A stretch of DNA of 40,598 bases from UBA5734 sp964499985 (lineage in GTDB: Bacteria; Bacillota; Clostridia; Saccharofermentanales; UBA5734), in NCBI GenBank assembly GCA_964499985.1, contig CAZCMX010000017.1:1-40598 (forward strand), in the 5' to 3' direction. Shown here piece by piece: positions 22,617 through 31,434 of the stretch (positions are counted from its first letter, which is position 1; every line of letters begins with the position of its first letter). The translations under genes were made by a program, and so were the position numbers. Below the pieces are notes generated by a model that had not been told where the DNA came from, did no database searches, and was given only the letters and a program-made list of their open reading frames with translations.

Positions 22617-24119
22617 TCAGTTGAGTAAATCCAATACGGCTTGTTTCATCTGGTCGCGTTCGATGGTCTTGTCATGCCGGACATCGCGCAGGGCGAGATC
22701 TTTGAGCGGCGCAGGGATTTCGAGGCCACTTTCGGCGGAGAGTTCATTGAGCAGCACGTCTTCACTGCGGCCACGACTATAGCCATTGCCAAACAGGGCA
22801 TCGCTGACGGCGGCGCCGAATTTGAACGGGCTGGCGGTGGAGACAAAAATGGTGCAGGAGGTGTCGCCTGAGCGCTGGGCATACCGGCTATAAACATTGA
22901 AGCCAACGGCGGTATGGGTGTCGATCAGGTGATCGGTGCGGTCATAGACATCGCGGATCGTTTTGGTTGTCCCGAAATCATCGGCAAAGCCACCGACAAA
23001 AACGTCCTGCAATGACCGCAGGGTATTCGGATCGACCGTATAGGCACCTTCTTTTTGCAGCTTGTCCATCCAGTCACGGATGGTTTCCGCTTTGCGCCCG
23101 GTCAACTCAAAAAGCAGGCGTTCCAGATTGCTGGAAATCAGGATATCCATCGAAGGCGTATTGGTCTTGAAAAATTCCCGGCGCCGGTCATAGGTGCCGC
23201 TGCGGATGAAATCCGACAAGACCTTGTTCTTGTTCGAGGCGCAGATCAGCTTGTTGACCGGCAGACCCATGGCCCGGGCATACCAGGCAGCAAGGATATT
23301 GCCGAAATTGCCCGTCGGGACCACAATATTGATTTTCTCGCCGGGTTCGATTTTTTCCCGGGCCAAAAGGTCGGCATAGGCTGAGAAATAGTAGACGATC
23401 TGCGGCACCAGGCGGCCCCAGTTGATCGAATTGGCTGAAGAGAGCAGGACCTGCCTGTCCTTGAGCGATTCGGCCAGGAGCTTGTCATTGAATATGGCCT
23501 TGACGCCATTCTGGGCATCGTCGAAGCTGCCATCGACAGCCAGGACATGGCAATTGGCGCCCTCTGTGGTGACCATCTGCAGCCGCTGGATTTCACTGAC
23601 GCCTTTGGCCGGATAGAAGACGATGACTTGGGTGCCTTCCACATTGGCAAAGCCTTCCAGGGCGGCTTTGCCCGTATCGCCGGAGGTGGCGGTGAGAATG
23701 CAGACCTGGGAGGTCTCGCCGGTTTTCCGGATCGCAGCCGTCATCAAATGCGGCAGCAGCTGCAGAGCCATGTCCTTGAAGGCGGCGGTCGGGCCATGCC
23801 AGAGCTCGAGCATGAACTCCTTGTTATTGTATTTGTTGAGCTGGGCCAGAGGGGCCGGATCGGGGCCGAACTTTTCCTCGGCATAGGCGGCGCTGGCATA
23901 TTCACGCAATTCGTCGCGGCTATAGTCGGTCAAAAACAGGGCCAGGATCTCTACGGCACGCTCGACATAGGTCAGTCTGGCCAGTTCAGCAATCTGGTCC
24001 GGTGAGACGGCCGGGATGCTCTCGGGAATGAACAGGCCACCATCCGGAGCAATACCGAGCTTGATCGCCATGGCGGACGGATAGCGGATGTCTCCACCAC
24101 GCGTACTGATGTAATTCAT
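22617..24119 (-). CDS. thrC: Threonine synthase
   Basis: The 500-residue PLP enzyme has the N-terminal MNYISTRGGDIRYPSAMAIK and the lysine motif HGPTAAFKDMALQ (Lys115). It continues with ATSGDTGKAALEGF, the VPTGNFGNILAA phosphate-binding loop and a C-terminal STASPFKFG block, all typical of the fungal/enteric-type (class II) threonine synthases. It converts O-phosphohomoserine to threonine. AGGAGG precedes the ATG. It is last in the minus-strand series running from the cell-surface genes, 39 bp after the TPR protein stop, so it may be read from that operon. No thrB or hom gene is in the window, and no T-box was seen upstream. Confidence 0.96.
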   Translation of the reverse strand: MNYISTRGGDIRYPSAMAIKLGIAPDGGLFIPESIPAVSPDQIAELARLTYVERAVEILALFLTDYSRDELREYASAAYAEEKFGPDPAPLAQLNKYNNKEFMLELWHGPTAAFKDMALQLLPHLMTAAIRKTGETSQVCILTATSGDTGKAALEGFANVEGTQVIVFYPAKGVSEIQRLQMVTTEGANCHVLAVDGSFDDAQNGVKAIFNDKLLAESLKDRQVLLSSANSINWGRLVPQIVYYFSAYADLLAREKIEPGEKINIVVPTGNFGNILAAWYARAMGLPVNKLICASNKNKVLSDFIRSGTYDRRREFFKTNTPSMDILISSNLERLLFELTGRKAETIRDWMDKLQKEGAYTVDPNTLRSLQDVFVGGFADDFGTTKTIRDVYDRTDHLIDTHTAVGFNVYSRYAQRSGDTSCTIFVSTASPFKFGAAVSDALFGNGYSRGRSEDVLLNELSAESGLEIPAPLKDLALRDVRHDKTIERDQMKQAVLDLLN

Positions 24120-24158
24120 TGGTTTCCTCCTCTGGTTCAGGCAGCAACTGATGTGGTT

Positions 24159-25580
24159 TCAAGTTGCCGGGGGCTGGCTGGTCGGGGTGACTGCTGCTTC
24201 GGTTGTTGTGGCCGTCGCAGTGGCAAAGCCCATTTCGGACAGGCGGATTTTCGCATAGCTGGCGATTTCGCGGCCGGGAAAATTGGCAATAACAAGCTCA
24301 TAGTAGGGCCGGGCCTGGTCATTTTGGCCCAGGGCCTGGTAATTGCGGCCACAATAATAGGCGACACCGCCACCGTAGTACAAGGGCTTGAGGGCATAGG
24401 CGCGCAGATAAAAATCGAGCGAGGCCTGGTAGTCCTTGCTTTCATACAAGCGATTGCCCTCAGCCCGCAGACTCTCTGCCGCCTGGTCGCGATACTGGTC
24501 CAGAGCACGCAGGATATTGTCGTGCAAGGCGTCAACCGTCAGGGGCACGGCCGGTGACTGCAGGGCTGGATCCAGGCTGGCACTGGCCTGGCTCATTTTC
24601 AGCAGACTTTCTGCCGCAGCAACCGGATCGGTTTTGCCCAGGATCAGGGCAGCCTGGTATTCACTGTAAACCTGGGTCAGCAAATCCGTCGGGCTGGTGG
24701 CCCCTGTGGTCTGCACGGGCTGGGTTTCAGTGCCCGTGGGCGTCGTTGTCGCCTCCGGAGCTGTCGAGGGAGTTGTTTCCGGAGCAGATGCGGGCGTCGA
24801 TGCCAGGGGTGATGATTCGGCGGTCTGCGGTGTCACATAAGTGGCATAATCATCGAGAAGCTCGGCGACCTGGGGATCGGATTGCGAAAGAATGGCCAGC
24901 CGGTCCAGCAGATAGGACAACCGTTCACCATTGTCCGGCACTGCCGGCATGCCGCGACTGGCCAAGGCCCGCCAGACCAGAAAGCCGGCCAGGGCAACCA
25001 GGGCGACACCCAGGGTCACACCGGCCACCAGGACGAACCGTCGCATTTGCTGGCCCAGGGTGGCTTCGTCAGCAACAAAGGTTTCCTCCTGCGTGATCCG
25101 GTCGCCATTGCGGACAACCTCGAGGACTTCTTTGCGGCTGGCCATTTTGGCCTTGCCTGTTTTGCGGGTTTTTTCAAGGATCGGTGAGCCACTGACCGGA
25201 CGGGCCAGCAAATGGGGCTGCGCGGGGGGCTGTGGCTCCTGTTCGCTCTGGATGGCGGTCATCAGAGCATCGGCCAGCGGCAGATCAATCGATCTCAGGC
25301 CGGCCAGACGCGAACGATGAATCAGCTCAGCCGCTGCATCCAGCCGTTTCTGGCCATAGAGACAGGTCGCATAGAGCAAGCCTGCAGGCCCGAACAGTGG
25401 GTATTGGATGACCAGCTTGCGCAGGGCAATCTGAGCGATATCCGCACTATCGGCGCGCAAATTGGCCAGCGCACGATTGTAGCTGGCAATGGCAGCCTCC
25501 ATTTCACGCGGCGGGGCAAAGATTTCTGCCTCCTCAAGGTTTAGGGAGGGAAGTTTTTTCAAATGGTCCTGCCAACTCAA
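24159..25580 (-). CDS. Single-pass membrane protein with TPR-like repeats
   Basis: I recognise no named family for this 473-residue protein. Residues 25-110 form helical, TPR-like repeats on the cytoplasmic side (ASYNRALANLRADSADIAQI, FGPAGLLYATCLYGQKRLDA). A basic stretch leads to one transmembrane helix at about 181-205. Outside lies a Thr/Pro/Ala-rich linker (about 255-305) and a second TPR-like region (about 375-450) containing AEGNRLYESKDYQASLDFYL and CGRNYQALGQNDQARPYYEL. The start is TTG, overlapping the folC stop as TTGA, with GGGAGG ten bases upstream. Helical scaffolds on both sides of the membrane suggest an assembly factor for cell-envelope work, but this is inference. Confidence 0.8.
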   Translation of the reverse strand: MSWQDHLKKLPSLNLEEAEIFAPPREMEAAIASYNRALANLRADSADIAQIALRKLVIQYPLFGPAGLLYATCLYGQKRLDAAAELIHRSRLAGLRSIDLPLADALMTAIQSEQEPQPPAQPHLLARPVSGSPILEKTRKTGKAKMASRKEVLEVVRNGDRITQEETFVADEATLGQQMRRFVLVAGVTLGVALVALAGFLVWRALASRGMPAVPDNGERLSYLLDRLAILSQSDPQVAELLDDYATYVTPQTAESSPLASTPASAPETTPSTAPEATTTPTGTETQPVQTTGATSPTDLLTQVYSEYQAALILGKTDPVAAAESLLKMSQASASLDPALQSPAVPLTVDALHDNILRALDQYRDQAAESLRAEGNRLYESKDYQASLDFYLRAYALKPLYYGGGVAYYCGRNYQALGQNDQARPYYELVIANFPGREIASYAKIRLSEMGFATATATTTEAAVTPTSQPPAT

Positions 25581-26983
25581 TGCAGCGGATCCTCCCGGTC
25601 AAAACTCAGATGTTGCCGGATCCAGCCACGGAAATGTCCGACCAGGTACAGGGAGCCAAACGCACAGACAGCTGCCTGATTTTGGGCAGCCAGGTCTATC
25701 GCAGCAGACAATCCCTGGAATGGGTCTGAAAAAGGCTGGATCGTATCCGGGATATTATAACCGCAATCGTGCCGGGTTTTCAATTCTATGATCATCTGGG
25801 CCAGTCGATCGGCAGGCAAGGCCCTGGGATTGTCGGGCGTGACACAGTATACCGCCTGCCCATTGAACCGGCGGTCCAGCCAGAGGGCCTCCAGCATGGC
25901 GGGATAATCCTTGTCAGCCAAAAGGCCCACCACAAAGACAATCGGCTGGTCCGGCAGCAGGCGGTCCAGGGCATCACCGAGTGCGGCACAGCCTTGAGGA
26001 TTGTGGGCGCCGTCGACCAGCACCAGCGGCTGGCCCGGGAAGACCTCCAGGCGAGCCGGCCAGCGGGCTTCCCGGATACCGGTGGCCAGGGCTTCGGGTG
26101 GGACGAGGCCATCGAGAGCCATGATCGCCAGGGCGGCATTCAAGGGCTGGAACAGGCCGAGCAGACGGGTCTGGTAGGGCTGGCCCCGGAAGACAAAGGT
26201 TTGTCCGGTCAAGGCATAGCCGGTCTGGTGGATCTGGCCCGGGCCGAGAATGGACAGTGGCACTGCCAGCTCCCGGCAGCGGGTCTCGATGACCTGGCGG
26301 GCAGCCAGCGCCTGGTCGATCTGTCCGGGATTGGCCATGACTGGATCATAAAGAAAAACCGGGCAGCCCGACTTGATGATGCCGGCCTTTTCGGCGGCAA
26401 TGGCAGGCAGGGTATCCCCCAGGCGGTCCATATGGTCAAAGCCGATCGCGGTCAGGATGATGCGCTGTGGCCTGGCCATCACATTGGTGGAGTCGAGCCG
26501 GCCGCCCAGGCCGGTTTCCAGAACCACCCAGTCGCATTGCTGCTGCTGGAAATGGATGAAGGCGGCTGCGGTGATCAGCTCGAATTCGGTGGGATGTTCC
26601 GCGCCTTCCGCGAGCATGGTCTCTGCCGCCACCCGGATCCGGGTCATGATCGCCGCAAAATCGACCGGACCAATTTCGCCATGTGTCTCTTCTTTGGCTA
26701 GAAGCTCGAGCCCGGACCGGCCATCAATGATGCGGATCCGTTCGGTGAACCGCTCAATATAGGGCGATGTATAGAGGCCGACCTTATGGCCTGCTGCCGC
26801 CAGGATCGATGCGCAGTAGCTGGAGGTCGAGCCCTTGCCATTGGTTCCGGCAATATGGATGACTTTGAGATCCGCTTCCGGATGCGCCAGCAGCTCGAGC
26901 AGCCGCTGCATGCGCTCGAGACCCAGCCGGATGCCGAAGGTCAAAGCCGATTGAATGTACTGGCGGGATTGTGCATAGTCCAT
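25577..26983 (-). CDS. folC: Folylpolyglutamate synthase / dihydrofolate synthase
   Basis: The 468-residue Mur-ligase-fold enzyme has the P-loop HIAGTNGKGSTSSY (about 43-56), the folate-site sequence VGLYTSPYIERFTERIRI, and LETGLGGRLDSTNV. The C-terminal ligase domain carries LVDGAHNPQGCAALGDAL. It adds glutamate to folates and probably also makes dihydrofolate from dihydropteroate. I use the ATG at 26983, two bases after the stop of the GtrA gene; an open frame extends 72 bases into gtrA. Its position inside a cell-surface operon is unusual, but the spacing shows it is co-transcribed. Confidence 0.95.
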   Translation of the reverse strand: MDYAQSRQYIQSALTFGIRLGLERMQRLLELLAHPEADLKVIHIAGTNGKGSTSSYCASILAAAGHKVGLYTSPYIERFTERIRIIDGRSGLELLAKEETHGEIGPVDFAAIMTRIRVAAETMLAEGAEHPTEFELITAAAFIHFQQQQCDWVVLETGLGGRLDSTNVMARPQRIILTAIGFDHMDRLGDTLPAIAAEKAGIIKSGCPVFLYDPVMANPGQIDQALAARQVIETRCRELAVPLSILGPGQIHQTGYALTGQTFVFRGQPYQTRLLGLFQPLNAALAIMALDGLVPPEALATGIREARWPARLEVFPGQPLVLVDGAHNPQGCAALGDALDRLLPDQPIVFVVGLLADKDYPAMLEALWLDRRFNGQAVYCVTPDNPRALPADRLAQMIIELKTRHDCGYNIPDTIQPFSDPFQGLSAAIDLAAQNQAAVCAFGSLYLVGHFRGWIRQHLSFDREDPLH

Positions 26984-26985
26984 GC

Positions 26986-27465
26986 TCAAAGATCCCTGGA
27001 ACTGTTTTGCGACACCTCTGCCCTGGACTTGGCGCGGTGCCGGAAAATGAACCATTTGCTCAGCACATAATTGCCGACGACCACCAGAAACTGGGTGAGG
27101 ACTTTGCTCAGGGACAGCGACAGGCGGCCGACCGGGATTTCCACCTGGATCTGCAGCAGATCATAGAGCAAATACATGGCTCCATATTCGAACAGCAGTG
27201 AAACCAGGATGCGCGCACCGACAAAACGACGGAATTCCAGCCCCAGGGGGCCTTTGGACCGGAAGACAAACCAGCGGTTCGTGAAAAATGCGAACAATAA
27301 AGAGGCCGTGATCGCCGGGGCATTGGTCAAATACCAGCGCTCCGGTCCGAAAACCTGGCTGAGCAGCATGAAAACCACCAGATTGACCAGAGTCGCCAGA
27401 ACCCCGGCGATCAGGTAAGTGATGACTTCGCGCTGCCAGAAGAGCTTGAATAGCCGTTTGAGCAC
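26986..27465 (-). CDS. GtrA-family membrane protein
   Basis: The 159-residue protein has four hydrophobic helices and GtrA signatures: ITYLIAGVLATLVNLVVFML, then a FFTNRWFVFRS loop, and near the end VVGNYVLSKWFIFR. GtrA proteins are thought to help flip or handle polyprenyl-linked sugars for cell-surface glycans. The start is GTG, placed directly after the TAG stop of the cohesin gene, so translation is coupled. With the sugar transferase at 31435-32877 it hints that surface glycan work belongs to this cluster. Confidence 0.9.
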   Translation of the reverse strand: MLKRLFKLFWQREVITYLIAGVLATLVNLVVFMLLSQVFGPERWYLTNAPAITASLLFAFFTNRWFVFRSKGPLGLEFRRFVGARILVSLLFEYGAMYLLYDLLQIQVEIPVGRLSLSLSKVLTQFLVVVGNYVLSKWFIFRHRAKSRAEVSQNSSRDL

Positions 27466-28767
27466 CTAGTCCACCCGGCGGATCTTGGGCGGGCGTGGCG
27501 GAGCGGCCCGGCCAGAGGCAATGGCCCGTTCTGCCGGCCGGACATAATTGAAGTAGGTCCAGGTCAAAAAGACAATCAGCATCAGACTGAGCAGGCCCAG
27601 GACGATCGAGACGATCAGCCAGAGGTTGAAACCGGAGGAAGTGCCGGCCACTTGGCTGGGTGCGCCCTGTGACTGGCTGGCTACCGGCTCCGCAGCCGGG
27701 CTCGTTGTTTCACTGGTCGCGGTGCCATTTTGCGGCTCGATCAGCAGATACGGGAAAATCATCTGCTGGTCCGGCTTGTAAAGGAAAAAGCCCTTCTGCC
27801 CATTGCTGTCCATCAGGTACAGCAGATAGGTGTCGGTATAGGGGTCCTCCGGGCCACTGAGCTCGGCCTTTTTCCAGCAATTGATCAGCTGGCCGTCGAT
27901 CGTGACACTCGTCGCGGCAAAACCCGCCGGAACGATGGCGGTGGCATCCGGCCGGATCAGGACAAACTCATGGCCGGGGATGATGAAGGGGCTATACAGA
28001 TAAACCGAATTGAAATTGGAATCATAAAAGTAAAGGTTGGTCCCGGTCGCTTCACTGTCCAGATAGATCAGGACAAGATCACCCTTCTGGGATTTGAAGG
28101 CCTCCATCTGGACCCCGCTGATCGCGATGGCCGTGCGATAGAAGCCTGCCGGTGTTTCCAGGGATTTGGGGATGGGCAGGACCTGGTATGTCCCATCGGA
28201 AAATTCCAGTGAAGAGCGGGTGGCAGCCGTGGTGGTGGCATTGGGCTCAGCTGCCGAGGTCGTCGCTGTTGTTGTTGTCGTGGCCCCCGTCGCAATGGCG
28301 GTCACAGACACGGACGTACTGACCGGACTTTCGGAATTGATGACGATATCGGAGGTGGTGAAGGTTCCCGTGCCTTCGGCTTTGGCCCGGAAGGTCAGCT
28401 TGCATAGCTTGCTGATATTGGCAATCCCGGAATCCCCATAGGCATAGACCGAGACGCTGGAGCCATTGTTGTCGACCGAACTGGCGCCATTGAGCCCGGT
28501 CAGGTCGGAACCGGAGACAAAATCGAATTTGCTGGTGTCAAAGCTGATGGTGACCTGGTAAGCCGAGACCGTCACGGCCGGCACCGACAGGAAGGTGAGG
28601 GTCACCGTCTTGCCCATTTCGACCGATTCGGCACTGGCTGTAATCTGGCCAATCAGGCCCTCTGCCGCGACTGGCTGGACCGGAAGCAGGAGCAAGCTGG
28701 TGGCCAGGGTCAAAAGCAGGGCCAAGGCCAAAGGCAGGAAACGGGGTTTTTGAGTTAGGACTTGCAT
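27466..28767 (-). CDS. Membrane-anchored cohesin-domain protein
   Basis: The 433-residue protein has a signal peptide (hydrophobic 10-30, cut probably at VAA-EG, about 35). A cohesin-like beta-sandwich spans about 38-158: GQITASAESVEMGKTVTLTF, VSAYQVTISFDTSKFDFVSG, then ISKLCKLTFRAKAEGTGTFT. A short Thr linker (162-182) leads to a domain of unknown type (about 186-345). A Ser/Thr/Pro linker, a transmembrane helix (about 382-405) and a basic cytoplasmic tail rich in Pro/Arg end the protein. GGAGGA precedes the ATG, 11 bp after the dockerin-bearing glucosaminidase gene. I infer that the cohesin binds that dockerin and holds the hydrolase at the membrane. The cohesin call rests on pattern recognition. 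Confidence 0.82.
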   Translation of the reverse strand: MQVLTQKPRFLPLALALLLTLATSLLLLPVQPVAAEGLIGQITASAESVEMGKTVTLTFLSVPAVTVSAYQVTISFDTSKFDFVSGSDLTGLNGASSVDNNGSSVSVYAYGDSGIANISKLCKLTFRAKAEGTGTFTTSDIVINSESPVSTSVSVTAIATGATTTTTATTSAAEPNATTTAATRSSLEFSDGTYQVLPIPKSLETPAGFYRTAIAISGVQMEAFKSQKGDLVLIYLDSEATGTNLYFYDSNFNSVYLYSPFIIPGHEFVLIRPDATAIVPAGFAATSVTIDGQLINCWKKAELSGPEDPYTDTYLLYLMDSNGQKGFFLYKPDQQMIFPYLLIEPQNGTATSETTSPAAEPVASQSQGAPSQVAGTSSGFNLWLIVSIVLGLLSLMLIVFLTWTYFNYVRPAERAIASGRAAPPRPPKIRRVD

Positions 28768-28778
28768 CGGTCCTCCGT

Positions 28779-31325
28779 CTAATTGTTGTTGATGGTCAAT
28801 TTGTTGCGGACATGTGAGAAGGCAGTGGCGACGTCCGTGATATTGACCTTGGTATTGCGGTCCGTGTCGGCGGCAATCTGGCTGGGCGCACCCAGCGTCT
28901 GCTTGTTGCGGACATACTTGAACAAGGCGGCCACATCGGTGATATTGATCGAACCATCTCCATTGACATCGCCATAGACGATCGCCGTATAACTGGCCAG
29001 GGTCTGACTGCCAGAGACGATATTGACCTTATAGCCGGTGCCGACCAGGGCTGAGCTGCTGACCGGCTTGCCGGACGGGCTGACAACTGCCAGCGAAGCG
29101 CCTGACGGCACTGCAATCTTGCTGGACAAGGTCGAGACGGTATTGAGCTTCTTGGCCGGATTCAGGCCGGTAATCGTATTGCCGGAGATTGAATAGACCG
29201 AGCTTTGGATGGTTCCGGTTGGCAAGTCAGAATCGCCACCGCCTCCGCCGCCACCACCGCCACCACCGCCTCCGGCGCTGGCGATTGTCGTTGAGCTGGG
29301 GGTCGTTGCCACCGGATCAGTCGGCAAGGTCGTCGACACCGGCGTTGTCAGTTCCGGCATCACCGCCGGAAGATAGGTGGTGGTCGGTACAGGCCGTGCG
29401 GTCGTGGTCGTGGTTGGCGCTGCCGTCGTGGTCGTGGTNNNNNNNNNNNNNNNNNNNNNNNNNNNNNNNNNNNNNNNNNNNNNNNNNNNNNNNNNNNNNN
29501 NNNNNNNNNNNNNNNNNNNNNNNNNNNNNNNNNNNNNNGTGGGCGTGGGGGTTGGGGTCGGAGTCGGCGTGGGCGTGGGGGTCGGCGTTGGAGTCGGAGT
29601 CGGAGTCGGGGTGGGAGTCGGCGCAGGGGCGCGGTTGATTGTCACGGTATAGGTGCGTGGATCATTGCCATAACTGGCCTGGACCATGATGGTATAGACA
29701 TTGTCACCGTCCTGCAGCACGGGATTACCGGAAATCGAAACAGCCGCATAGGGGGACTCTGTTTTCACCTGGATATCCGGCACAGTTGCCGTCGCCGGCA
29801 ATTTCACGGTATAGCCCGTCGTTTTGGCACGGTCAAAGGCTGGGCTGACCGCCTGGCCAGCCACCGTGATGCCACTCAGATAGTTATTGACATTGCCATT
29901 GCCGACCGGCAGCGGAGCAGGCTCGTCCGGCATATTGTCATAGACGGGAATCGAGAAGACGAACTGGTTGCCAATGACACCCATTTTGATGTAGCTGTTC
30001 GCAACATAGGCCGATTCGCCATAGGGGGCCCCGATAAAGGTCATGTACTGGTGCCAGTAGCGTCCATATTCCGGATCGTTAAACACATCGAATTTTTGCA
30101 GATAGAGGGTGTTCTGGCCGACATTGATATAGTTATTGCCGATAAACTTGGCGCCGCCGACGATGGAACGGTAACGGCCCAGCGACTTGACCACCTTGCC
30201 TGCGGCATCCAGCTGGTCTTGCCAGGGGATCAGGTACTTCTCATCGGTCGACGTATAGGTCGAATTGCGGTCAGGACCCAGCAGGGCCCATTGCAGGCCG
30301 TTCATCACCGGATCGCCGGAATCGGAGGCTCCAATATTGTAGTAATTATAGACATAGGGGTAGGTGTCTGGATTGTAGGTTCCGGTCACAGATCCAGAAT
30401 AGTTTCCGACCTCCTGGCGAGCCCGGGCTGCCAGATGATAGGGGCTGACTCCGGATGCTTTGGCGGCATCGACGAAAGCGTCGGCATAGGATATGGTGCC
30501 GCCATTATAGTCGAACTTGGCCCCGCCACCCATGAAGCTGGTGCCCAGGACCGCATCGACACCTGACGCGGTATGGATCTCGTTATCATAGGAAAGTGAC
30601 TCGAACATGAAGACGCGCGAGGGATCGAGCATATTGCGAGGATCGAGGTAGAAGGCCAGGGTGGAGCGGTTGGCCATGACCCAGCCGGATGAGCCCAGGG
30701 TCTTGCCATCCCAATTGATCCAGGAATTGGATTTTTCCTGGTAGGTGACTGGATTGGTCGACCGGTAAGAGGCATTGAAGCCCATCGGGATGACACTGCG
30801 CCAGTTGGCCAGCTCATTATCGAGGGCCGTCGTCCAGGAAATCCCTGGCCGGGTGGCCTTGAAAACCCAGTTGGGGTATAGCTCGTGCAATTTGCGCAGA
30901 GCTGGTTTATAGCTTTCCGGGAATCCCTGAGCAGTCAGGGCGGCTTCAAAGGCGGTCGAAGTGCTGGTCGTCAACGGTTTGACATACTGGGTGGCGATAT
31001 AGCCGGTCTGCGGGTAATTGCCACTGATATAGGTGACGAGGTACCAGTCATAGCCACCGCTTTGTTCGGTTGTCCAGACATAGACCCGGTGGCCGGTATT
31101 CAAGTAATCCAGGATGCCACTGGAGGTTGAGGGACCGCTGCGGACTCGGACATCGATGCCGCTGACAGTCATCCACTGCCGGACGAAGGATAAGGCCTGC
31201 ACGTCCAGGTCTCGGCCGCGGAAAGGTCCGAGCTGGCCGATCACCAGCGCCAGGGCGAGCGCAAGGACGGTCACCCGGGAGGCAATTTTCCATTGTCGGA
31301 CCATAGGGCGAATCCTGGAAACCAT
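28779..31325 (-). CDS. Secreted SH3-glucosaminidase with cadherin-like domain and C-terminal type I dockerin
   Basis: The precursor has an N-terminal hydrophobic segment (about 17-31) and an SH3b domain (about 52-118). A LytG/LytD-like glucosaminidase domain (about 215-460) has probable catalytic Glu305 in HLAARARQEVGNYSG. A cadherin-like beta-sandwich follows (about 480-565), then (Pro-Thr)n, masked bases, a Thr-rich linker and a Gly12 run. The C-terminus is a dockerin: DVNGDGSINITD (from 786) and DTDRNTKVNITD (from 820), each followed by a VRNK helix. Calcium ligands 1, 3, 5, 9 and 12 are all D/N. It should cut N-acetylglucosamine bonds in peptidoglycan. The 100-N gap at 29439-29538 leaves linker length, and strictly the frame across it, unproven. 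The start may be either of two Met codons, 31325 or 31304. Confidence 0.88.
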   Translation of the reverse strand: MVSRIRPMVRQWKIASRVTVLALALALVIGQLGPFRGRDLDVQALSFVRQWMTVSGIDVRVRSGPSTSSGILDYLNTGHRVYVWTTEQSGGYDWYLVTYISGNYPQTGYIATQYVKPLTTSTSTAFEAALTAQGFPESYKPALRKLHELYPNWVFKATRPGISWTTALDNELANWRSVIPMGFNASYRSTNPVTYQEKSNSWINWDGKTLGSSGWVMANRSTLAFYLDPRNMLDPSRVFMFESLSYDNEIHTASGVDAVLGTSFMGGGAKFDYNGGTISYADAFVDAAKASGVSPYHLAARARQEVGNYSGSVTGTYNPDTYPYVYNYYNIGASDSGDPVMNGLQWALLGPDRNSTYTSTDEKYLIPWQDQLDAAGKVVKSLGRYRSIVGGAKFIGNNYINVGQNTLYLQKFDVFNDPEYGRYWHQYMTFIGAPYGESAYVANSYIKMGVIGNQFVFSIPVYDNMPDEPAPLPVGNGNVNNYLSGITVAGQAVSPAFDRAKTTGYTVKLPATATVPDIQVKTESPYAAVSISGNPVLQDGDNVYTIMVQASYGNDPRTYTVTINRAPAPTPTPTPTPTPTPTPTPTPTPTPTPTPXXXXXXXXXXXXXXXXXXXXXXXXXXXXXXXXXXTTTTTAAPTTTTTARPVPTTTYLPAVMPELTTPVSTTLPTDPVATTPSSTTIASAGGGGGGGGGGGGGDSDLPTGTIQSSVYSISGNTITGLNPAKKLNTVSTLSSKIAVPSGASLAVVSPSGKPVSSSALVGTGYKVNIVSGSQTLASYTAIVYGDVNGDGSINITDVAALFKYVRNKQTLGAPSQIAADTDRNTKVNITDVATAFSHVRNKLTINNN
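29439..29538. other. 100-N scaffold gap inside the linker of the dockerin protein
   Basis: Exactly 100 N lie between a stretch coding Thr-rich sequence (left) and (Pro-Thr)n (right, minus-strand sense). Both flanks are GT-rich low-complexity DNA, the likely cause of the assembly break. True length is unknown. Confidence 0.95.
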
Positions 31326-31434
31326 TCTAGCACCTGCTTTGCCATAATCTCTGGGGCATGTAGACCCACTTGGATTTTACCATGAGCAGTTTGGCCGATT
31401 ATTACAGGATTCTTTCAGTCCGGGTGCAGGAACG

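Noticed and set aside
29540..29640. GT-rich repeats as a CRISPR or satellite array
   Set aside because: The units are in-frame Pro-Thr codons of a protein linker, with no spacers.
27466..31325. Part of a cellulosome
   Set aside because: No glycoside hydrolase for plant polymers, no carbohydrate-binding module and no multi-cohesin scaffoldin is present; the catalytic domain is a peptidoglycan glucosaminidase.
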